From the NCBI GenBank assembly GCA_030141605.1, contig JAQGDQ010000160.1:374001-438000 (forward strand): a DNA stretch of 64,000 bases. The letters are read 5' to 3'. Shown in pieces: positions 54,832 to 64,000 of this stretch (positions are counted from its first letter, which is position 1; each line of letters begins with the position of its first letter). Source of the stretch: Tubiluchus corallicola (lineage: Eukaryota > Priapulida > Priapulimorpha > Priapulimorphida > Tubiluchidae). A model generated the notes under the pieces. That model was not told where the DNA came from. It did no database searches and worked only from the letters and a program-made list of their open reading frames with translations. Both the position numbers and the translations under genes were made by a program.

Positions 54832-54892
54832 CTGGGCTGAAGGGTTTTCCGAATTACAAGTCCAGCATTATGACCATTAGACCATATAGCTC
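54832..54892 (-). repeat. tRNA-Thr-like SINE fragment
   Basis: Minus-strand GGTCTAATGGTCATAATGCT then GGACTTGTAATTCGG, which looks like a D-arm and an anticodon arm with TGT (Thr) in the loop. The T-arm is degenerate. Adjacent to the SINE at 54735-54815, same strand. Confidence 0.5.
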
Positions 54893-57876
54893 CAATTGTG
54901 ATCAGGGCAAATCTGAATTCAGTCTTATTTTTTCAATCAATGCTATGAATTTTTGAAGTCACATTTGGTTGGAAGGAATATGAAAAAGTTAGTGCGGCTC
55001 TTGATTTGAAATTTTCCTTAAAATTATTTAAGTTTAACAGTCACTAATTCACTCATTTTTCTTTTGCTTTGGACATATTTTTTTAATTTGAATCGAATCT
55101 ATAGAGAATAATAGCGTATGGTCCTGCCATATTGTAACTTTAATTGTCGCATAAATTTTGATTTGCGTACATCCATAGTTTGTTCATTTCAAATAAGAGA
55201 GAATCAATTAAAAATTTTAATGCTTTCTTATTACTGTCTTGACAATTCTTTTTTGAATGCTATGTAACTGAAGTCTATGAATGAGAGTGTCGTTCTTGGT
55301 GCTACGAACAGAAGAACTTTATCTTAAGGAGTTCAGTCAATTCCAAATCCTCGAGCATGACCATGTTTATCACTTGATCAGTGACGTTTACTAACGCCAA
55401 AAACTGAAGATAATTTCGTTTTTAGAGACTTATTGGTGTGCGCTGTGCTCGTGGCTAATCACGACTTGTCTATGCCTAATCCACGCACTTTACTCATATG
55501 TGACCGAGTAGTTTGTCTTAATTTGGCTCTTATCTTGCCATATTCACAGGCCCTTAAACAATTCTAGCATTTTTAACCACACCACTATTGTCCGTGCGCT
55601 TACTCCTCGTTCTACCCTCCATGATTCGTGAACTCAGTACCCTTTACATTTGCAAGTTAACAATTGAATTAAAAGTGGATATCTAACAAAACTCGTGGAC
55701 TCACTGCCTAGCATTGGGCTCTCTAGAATATGCTGCTCGGAGATTGAAAACAGCAAAGAGGTGGGACAACCAGACTTTTCTATGAAATTACAGGTTAGAA
55801 AAACTGCTTAGTCTTATCCTTCATCTAGTTTTTACATATTTCGTCATTTGACAAGCTTTATTTTTGTTACTTTCACTGTAGCAGTTGCAACATTTTGTAC
55901 TGTGATATTTATACTTTTATGCTTGTTTACATGCCACTGAATTGCACAGTTATCAATAACTCGTTAACGTTTTATTATAAGGGTATTTCCACATTGTAGG
56001 TAATAAACTGATTGGTACTAGCAAGTTGTACTAATAACGAACAAATAGCATCAGTATTATCATTAGTGAGAATTAAACAAGACAAAAGATAAAATACCAC
56101 CAGGGAAATTAATTCACGTTCTATTTTTATTGAAACAATGTTTTCAATTTCAATAACAACACACAATATAATAATTATTATTATTTGGCTATATGCTATA
56201 TTACAGAGTCATAATGTACAATATAATACATTAACATTCAAAGCAAGCAGAATAGGCACCATATGCAGTTTTGAAGTACATTTTCAGAAATGGAAAATTG
56301 CCATGTCTAGAAAGAGTTGTTGCAAAAAATGAGGCAGTTTGCATTAGAGATTAATAAGAATTAAATTTTTCCATATTTGTATTACTATTTGTATTACACA
56401 TACAAATTACATGCACATTACATATACATTGATAAGCAAGTATAATGGTCAAGTGTGATTTCTCTTTCGAGCACCAAAGAAACTTAACTACCACACTTTA
56501 GGTTCATTTGGCTCAGTTCGAGTAACAGTTTAAGAAACTGACAATACTAGTACTAGAAAATAATAATACGGGCGTTTCAAATAAATATTTCGTCATGAGG
56601 CATCATGAGACTGGTAGCCCAAATCACTGCAAAGAGCATGGGCATTATGCTTCATGTGCACCATCAACTTTAAACAGGGGTGTCACGGAATGAATCGATG
56701 ATATCAAGCTCTTAATAGATTTTGAGCAAAAAATTTGTCTCTTAATGCAATATGCTTTGCATGTACATAAAATTTTGATACAATAGGGAATTAGGGACTG
56801 TGTATAAAACCATCTAGTGCAAAAGGTTAAATTTTTTGCTTAACAGAAGCGCTTAGCTTAGCTTATTTTGGAAAATTGGATAATAATTTATGTCAAAAAA
56901 ATCGATTGGTTTTCTCTGTAAAACAGCAAAGCTAGATATTGTAAGTAACACTGAAAAAATAAGGTAGTAACGCAAACTTTATATAAAAATTGTGCACCTG
57001 AGTTTAAAAGAATCTTAACACTTTAAACAAAATAATGTTAAATAATTATTAAATACTAACTAAATGGAGAGTGCTAATGACATTTGTACAAATAATTTAA
57101 GACGAAAGTACAATTCACTGTTTACCGGTTAAAACATGACTTTCAATTCACTATCAAAGCCTACATATATAGATAAAACCTGGGCAGCACAAAACAGTAA
57201 GCGTATAGCCAAAGTAACAAGGAAATGAGTGATAAAATAACATAGGAAAATTTGACAATTCACAAAACTGTGTCAGCATCAAATGGTGCAGGAAGATACT
57301 AGTGCTGGTATCCAGTAAGATCAGTACAAGCAGTAAAATATACATAGCTAAGTATCAGTGAGGTACAGTTACTGTGCCGGGCAATTAAAATCTGGTATTC
57401 ATGGTGAAACTGTTCTCTGGAGTTTGTTTTGGCAATGTTAGAAAAGGTAATTTGTTTTCAGTAAAGCTCCAAATGTGATTTAAAAATTCAATAGAAGAAT
57501 CAATATTCTACTTTCTAGTTCAAAAGGAAGATTTCTCAAAGCACTGTACCTTTTTTTAGGAGACACTGCTTGTCTCACCATGTGAAACACTGTGAAACCA
57601 CTATAATTAATGACAGAGAACGAAATGGAGCTTTCTTTATAGCTGTATTGTAGAGTGATACTCAAAATGATGCATCTTTTGATGATAAAAACAACGATAA
57701 AACATCTCTCATCGTTGCAACCATGAAAACTGCTTTGATGGAACAACTGATCCAGTAACTAAACAATAAAAACTGAGTCGTCTCACGTGAAAAACAGTTA
57801 CAAAATTGAACTGATGGCATTAGAACACTGCTGAGCACAAACAAATTTTGCCTGCAGTTTTGTCTTTGGCTTTCAC
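54893..57876. other. Region without recognised genes
   Basis: AT-rich sequence between the SINE pair and the 3' end of the right-hand gene. ORFs are short and unlike known families. Nothing is supported. Confidence 0.5.
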
Positions 57877-60800
57877 TCAGTAAAATTTAGACCAAGAAAA
57901 TGCATCTACTTCCTCTACTTCCTTATCCTTAATTGCCTGCATTAAGTCATACTTTGGTGTGCCTTCAAATAAGGCTGCTCTATTTTGACCTTCGCCTCGT
58001 TTGACCCAATGACCGTAAATGCCAAAAGCACAACCGTCAATAATTTTGCGCATAATCTTGATTTTGTATGGGTCGTCACGTGCTGTCTGTGCTGATATTG
58101 GGCGAGGCATTAAATGTAGCCGTTGTATTCGTAGATATGCTTTTACACATATGATGCCAACCTGAAAGTGACAATTACATAAATACTAAAGCATTTCATT
58201 AAAAAATAGCCTCGACGATCAGTGATGAAGATAGTGTATACTACATACACGCTTAGATTTTTATTTTTTGAGATATGTTTGCTATTATGAAAATTCTTCA
58301 AAAGAAAAAAATCATGAAATTTTCAATTAGTTAAATTTCCTAACCCTCATCGCAATCTAACTGATACAAACGAATGTGCTCAAGTTAAATTAAATGCAGC
58401 AATGCAGATCTTTTAAAACACTGCCAATGAGGGAAAGAGTGTAATTGAAAATGAGCTGACACGGTAGTAGGATTTTCATTTCATGGTGACTTAAAAGAAC
58501 CATAATAACTACTAAAAGGTAGATATTAATTAGTAGCAAAGCCCAAACTCTTGTTGTTCAATAGAAAGGCTTAACAAGGAATTTCAACTTGGTGCACATC
58601 TCACGCAGTTTGCAGGCACTTCTCTAACCTGGTTAACTAGGTTCAATTCACATCAAAGTACAAAAAAATCCCTCAGAATAACTTTTGCTATGTACTCAAA
58701 CTTGTTTTGCTACATTTACTCACCCTCCACATTCTCTTTGAGTCAAAAGCTATCGGCTGGATTGCCTGAAATATCATCAAAGTTAACAATATAAAATATT
58801 TTAAAAATTCATTACAAGAAATTGAGAATTCAATGCACATTAAGTGTGATGAAGGGGAGTGACGAAAGTCGTGTAGTGTTATGAATTTCACTTGTGCAAC
58901 ACGCTGCAAAAAAATTAATTTCAGAATTCCGCTGATATTGGATGCCACTCAGATATTTACGATGCAACAGTGTTGAAAGTATGCAAAAGTTCGCAAAGGT
59001 ACTGAGACCTGCATGTAGCTTATGATTAAAGACAGCACATTTTCTTTTGTGTTTGCACTGCCCTGCTGTAAGGTTGACACTAACTGCACCAGCTGCTGTG
59101 CACTAGAACTTTCATCACTTCCCCTTCAATGCACTTTGATATTAAGTTATATGGTAAACTGTTTTATGTGGATAGCCAATTATTAGAATGTACGTGCAAC
59201 AAAAACATACAAGTGCAAGTAAGATTTCAATATGTTAATAAAATGATATTGCCAATTAAGTAATTAATAATTCAATCTTAATTAAATTAGTTAAAAACAT
59301 TTACTTCGTTTATCATATCTAAAAACCATGCTTCACGCAGAAGAGAAAGTTAGCAAAAAAAACATAAATCTAAATTTTTTAGATATATAATTATATATAT
59401 ATATATAAGTTTTCAGAATATAAACTTATGAATAATATTAAAAGGCAGCTTCAGTAGGACAGCACTCGAGTTTTTTGGGTAAACTGATTTGAATCATAGA
59501 CAAACACTTTCTCTTTATTATTCACATTTTTGCTATGCCAAAGCAAGTTAATGTCTAACTGTAGTTTCATAACTGATAAAAAATACAATTTTTGCTGTAA
59601 AGCAGTTTACTCACCGACTGCTCCTGGACATGTAAGAAATGAAAGAAAAATTGCCAATTTACTAAAATTGATAATTCAGCTTCTGACATCATTATGAGTT
59701 TATAATAAATGCTTTTATTTCCTGTAATTTATCGTTCTATCTTGGTACAAAAAATATTAGCGAGTTTAGAGAAATTAATAACAAAATTTTATAATCATCC
59801 AAAAACATTATAAAATACTTATACAATATAAAATTAAAAATAAATGAGCTGCGTGAACACCAGCCACCAGAGCAACATATTACACTACATGGAAATTCCA
59901 TGGCCTACTTATAATTATCACTCATTTTACTAATACTCTACCTTTTTAGTGGCAAGCTGCTCAGTAATTGTGGAAACTTCTTTCACTAGGTCTAGCTGTT
60001 AAATATAGGGAGAGGATGCAGTTAGAAACAAAAATTATAATACCAGGTCCATACATAGCCAACTAATAAAATACAGCAGATGTCCAAAAAATTAATGATT
60101 TTTGATGACTGTCGGTTCTGGAATCAAATGAAAGTTTATGCAGATCATCACAAGCAAAAAATTTACTAAGAAAGACAAGGATGACCGAGAAGTTTAGCAA
60201 AAATATTTACTTGCCAGCTATGTATGGAAACAGCAAAAGGAAAAATCGGCAAATGAATAAACATGCAAAAACTGCGAATTTACAGTAAATCATAACACTG
60301 CAGACAGTTAATATAAAAACAAATTATAAAAATAACGAAAATTAATTTGCAAATTTGTATTTTAACTAACAAGTATGTAGTAATTCATGCAATGTAAAGT
60401 TAGTTACAACAAAATACTTCAAAGTAATATATTACCGTTACAACACAGGACATAATAAAATGTGAATGTGCAATAATACAGAGCCAAAAATTAAGTTTTT
60501 GGCCACTTCATTCTTCGTAGTATAGTGTCTGTTCATTTTATCAGATGTAAAACAAATGTACTGATTATGCAAACAAAACAATTAAAGGGAGAATACCATG
60601 AAAATCAAGTTAAACTTATTTTACAGTTGCCTTCCCCATGAACAATTTGGCGCAAATTTTTTAGCAGTACGCTGTCTAATTAATGAGTAATTAACTTATT
60701 CGTATCTCGCGGGAAATGCCATGGAGCTGCATTTACGCTTCTCATGGTAAATTGAACTACCGCAGCTCTGCTGATGACGTAGCAGAGTGTACTCGCAGCT

Positions 60801-63371
60801 TGCTGTGTGTCATACACAAGTGGGCTAAAATAAAGCTGTTATTACTACATTACAGTATTTGACTTTGGGTCTGTTAGGTAGTCAGCTGATAGAAACGATT
60901 ATCGCTGCACTCATTCACATGTTTTCATCAAATTCTGCAAAAGCGTTATATTTTACTAGCGGCGAAAGTTATAGGTCAATTATAGTATATTCTAATAGAT
61001 GTGTAAACAATCATTGCGATTCATGCGATTAACAGCGGCTATTCTAATATTTCTATCAGGCTCCTGTATATCCACATCCTAAAGGAGCAAGCCAAAAAGA
61101 AAACTGTATGGCTGTTGTTCTTACACTTCTACATTGAGCCCCATAATTTCTCTAAATTTTATCACTTGTCTGATCCAAACATTCACTCTTACTAGTGTGC
61201 CCGTGTTTACTGAACATAGATCTTCTTCGTTCACTACATGATTTCCAAACACTTTTTTAACTACTTCACATTTCAGCAGATGCTCAGTCACACAGTGGAC
61301 ACATTAAATCAACATTACACTTTAATTTGATCATATTTAGTTTCCATTCAGTAATTTCATATACAGTTTTTTCATCACACTCCATCACATAATTTATTGC
61401 ATATTCCCAATTTTCAGTATTTTTCACAAATCTCAGTTTTGTCATATCATCACATTTTTTCACAGCTTCAACTTCTAGATACTGTTTAACAGCTTTTTTA
61501 ATTTCTTTTTTCCATTGTATTTGTATTATTTCAACATTTATATCTAAATCATACATACTTGTAATTTCTCTAATTTCTGTCTCCTAGCTTCTGGGAATGT
61601 TTCTGTCCCATATACTCGACATCACCTTTTTAGCGTCTCTTTTACTTTCAGATATCAGCACACTTCGGTACCACATTAATTTTTTATAGTGTATTATTTG
61701 TCTCAATGGTCAGACTCCACAAGTCATCATTAGGCCCAGTAACTTGTAGACATTTTTTGCTTCATCATACACCTTAGGGCTTCTTTTTGCCAACTCTTTT
61801 TCTTCATAGTTTGTTTCTGTTAATTTACCCCACACCTCATATGGAAAATTAAACTAGGAATCATTGTTCTCTTGTACAATAACCGTCTTACTTTTATAGC
61901 TTCAATTCCTACATCGTCAGAACTACTCCAATTCATAATTTCATATATCATATGTTCCACTTTCTTACTTCTTTTCTCTACAGACATGTGATAACTTCCT
62001 GTTTCGTTGATATAGTCACCTAAGTATTTATAATGGCTGAGTTTATTAATTTTTCCTTTGTTAATACACATATTACATTCGTCAAACCTTCGATCTGCCT
62101 TTCGATTGCACAAAAGTAGACCTACAGTATATCTCTGTGAAAATTCCTGTGGCATTAATTGAAAACGTCGTCAGCAATACAAGCCGCAAAAGTGTGGGTC
62201 TTAGTAACAAAAGTTCTTTTCTAGTAAAACAAGTCCGATAAAGTAACTTCATTCTGCTAGAAGAATTAATGAATTTGTAAACACAGAGAAACTCACTGAA
62301 GCATAACTGTAATGCTAGTGTGACAGTTTTTAGTGACAGGTTCATTTTATCAGCCTTGACAAAAAATATGTGAACTTCATGGACACAGAGACTATAACAT
62401 ATTAGCTGTAGAATTACTGATTAAACATAATGAACATTTTTAACTTTGTCGTGTTTCAGTCAGTTAAGTCAGTGAAACTTTTAATATCAACCAGAAGTTT
62501 AACTGTTGTTCGTTAGCTTTTGTTTTTACATTTCACAGCAGTATTATTAAAATATTAGGATTAAATAAAATTCTTGTGGTGAGTTGGACTGAAATAAAAA
62601 TTAATGATAATAATACATTTATTATTAACATATTATTATACACTTTTACAAAATAAAAAAGTAACGATATAATGTGGTTCGATTACAAAATAACTATTTA
62701 TTGTGTTATTTCCATCAAGGTTATTCTGACACTCATTCTATTACAAAGTTGAAAAAGTATATGTAGTACAAAATAATCTAGCACAACGCTCTTTGTGCTC
62801 ACAAATTACCAAATATATTGAGCTCACTGTTTATGGTGTAAGGATTAACAATTAACAATTTACAATTGTCAATTTACAATTTAAAATGTCTTGTTTTTTA
62901 CTAAATAGTCAAAATTCAGGAAGAAGAAACATCATAAATAAAATTTTAGCCCAAAAAATTGCATTACGTAATGTAATTGTGATATTTTTATTGAAATGGA
63001 TAGAAATCTCGAGATGACTAAACTGCATCGATAAACTATGCACTTAGGCTTAAAATGAAACAAATTAAAAAAGACACTACAAAAAACTGCATCTGACTAA
63101 ATCTGTCCGAAGTGTAAGCACAATATTTTTAACACTAGAGTTCGTCATGTTCTAAACTCACGTTTCAAAGCAAACAGCTGAGAAATTATCACACACAGAT
63201 CAAGTTGTGGCAATTTGTAGGCGTGAATCCAGCTTTTTTAGATTGTGCTTTCATTGCTTCAATAATTTTCTCATTTTGCTCATTGGAATCAAAGTAAAAG
63301 TTTTCGGTTTCGTATTCCGACACTTTACGTCTGACTGCTGCATCGAATGGCCCATCTATAATTGCTGAATC
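57877..63371 (-). CDS. Unrecognised spliced gene, 3' part
   Basis: Exons, all phase 0: 59942-59995 (LDLVKEVSTITEQLATKK), a 9 bp microexon 59615-59623 (EQS, between CATGTCCAG and GTGAGT), 58724-58765 (AIQPIAFDSKRMWR) and the terminal exon 57877-58161 (stop TGA at 57877). The last encodes 94 residues with RPISAQTARDDPYKIKIM, FGIYGHWVKRGEGQNRAALF and the C-terminus FSWSKFY. A further likely coding segment, 63195-63371 (IDGPFDAAVRRKVSEYETEN, NEKIIEAMKAQSKKAGF), is also phase 0 with a weak TGT|GTGTGA donor. It could be an upstream exon of this gene or, if read through to the TGA at 63189, the last exon of another gene. No membrane segment or known domain was recognised. Its 5' end is not identified. 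Confidence 0.6.
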
Positions 63372-63835
63372 CTAGTATAACACATTCCACGGCTGTTTTT
63401 CAATAAGAACAATCACGATGACAGAAACCGAGCAAATCACGCATTCAATCCACAATAGGATAATCTTTAGCGATACAGTGTTACCATCACAAGGTATAAA
63501 CTGCATAAAAGTACTGTATGCTGACGCTGCTTACTAGTGTAAACAAATACTCAAACAATGTTGTGTACAGTGCATGCAGCGTAGGCATTCTCCCCTTGTG
63601 ATTTATGCCAAGTTTCACCTGTAATACGGCAATTTTCGCCACTAGAGGCGCAGGCGCATGTCCACGCTCAATGGTGGTTTAGTCAAATGTTCGTTTTGTA
63701 TACAATTTTATCTGAACTTTTGCCAAGGATTCTTAAACATGAAATTTTCGTGAAGAATAAGGTATGTATTTGTATTCGCAATGTAATCGCGAGTTATTCA
63801 AGCTCAACTTAATTTTGGCGATATTCCCCCTTTAA
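60582..63835. mobile_element. Candidate TTAA-flanked element with terminal inverted repeats
   Basis: The left end reads TTAAAGGGAGAATACCATGA and the minus strand of the right end reads TTAAAGGGGGAATATCGCCA. Similarity continues (AAAATCAAGTT / AAAATTAAGTT, then CTT) for ~36 bp with mostly transition differences. TTAA at both edges is the piggyBac-type target, although the AGGG start is unlike the usual CCC termini. The interior has no transposase; it holds an LTR-less RT remnant (61130-62160) and a coding-like segment (63195-63371). It may be one element or two solitary ends. Confidence 0.45.
61130..62160 (-). mobile_element. Decayed non-LTR element, RT thumb to zinc-knuckle end
   Basis: Minus-strand reading: LSHYKYLGDYINETGSYHMS, EAIKVRRLLYKRTMIPSL, KLMWYRSVLISESKRDAKK, IQWKKEIKKAVKQYLEVEA and finally MCPLCDCVTEHLLKCEVVKK, a C..C...H...C zinc-binding end followed by a stop near 61130. 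The motif order is that of RT-encoding non-LTR elements whose C-terminus carries a CPLC...TEH..L.C knuckle. An internal stop and frameshifts show it is inactive. The catalytic palm is not present. Confidence 0.7.
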
Positions 63836-64000
63836 GCAAAGTCAAAATTTTAAGCAAGTGGAAGTAACAGGAGAAACATAGACAGAAATAAAAGAACTGC
63901 AGGAATATTGGTTATCATCTTCAACAGCCATAAGAACCAGTCTCTTTGAATGCTTTCATTCAAATTTTCTCCTAAAAATTATTTGTGGCTTTGGCACACC

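Overview
This is an AT-rich genomic window from an animal, judged by spliced genes with GT..AG introns and metazoan gene families. It is rich in non-LTR retrotransposon remnants, tRNA-derived short repeats and microsatellites. Nothing in it points to a vertebrate, and the sequence alone does not settle the phylum (an invertebrate such as a sponge, cnidarian or lophotrochozoan would fit). Nearly all long ORFs are short shadows; real coding sequence had to be assembled exon by exon from splice sites, phase and family similarity.

Layout. (1) Minus strand, 700-3817: the 5' four coding exons of a tetraspanin, running off the left edge. (2) Minus strand, 6246-15697: GATC, the mitochondrial glutamyl-tRNA(Gln) amidotransferase subunit C, in four exons; its intron 1 is packed with nested non-LTR retroelement remnants. 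(3) Plus strand, 16100-18525: TRIAP1, a twin CX9C intermembrane-space protein, in two exons, head-to-head with GATC across a ~400 bp interval carrying two identical CCGGAAAT (ETS-type) motifs. (4) Inside the TRIAP1 intron, same strand: an intact 466-codon pogo/Tigger-type transposase-derived ORF (16629-18029) whose three catalytic acidic residues all look replaced, so probably a domesticated gene. (5) Minus strand, 21340-50626: SPPL3, an intramembrane aspartyl protease, in 12 coding exons giving 392 residues with YD, GLGD and PAL motifs. Its first exon carries only eight codons and lies 22 kb upstream of exon 2. A perfect 795 bp tandem duplication has copied exon 6. (6) 52.3-54.5 kb: two plus-strand retrotransposon remnants and two tRNA-derived SINE heads. 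(7) Minus strand, 57877 to about 63371: an unrecognised spliced gene with a 9-nt microexon, overlapping a 3.25 kb segment bounded by TTAA-flanked inverted repeats that also holds a retroelement remnant.

GATC, TRIAP1 and SPPL3 also lie in one chromosomal neighbourhood in vertebrates (human 12q24.31), with GATC and TRIAP1 divergent there too, so the core of this window looks like old conserved microsynteny. Two of the three genes have mitochondrial products. The most interesting objects are the triad-less transposase ORF nested in TRIAP1, the frame-breaking duplication of an SPPL3 exon, and the unidentified right-hand gene.
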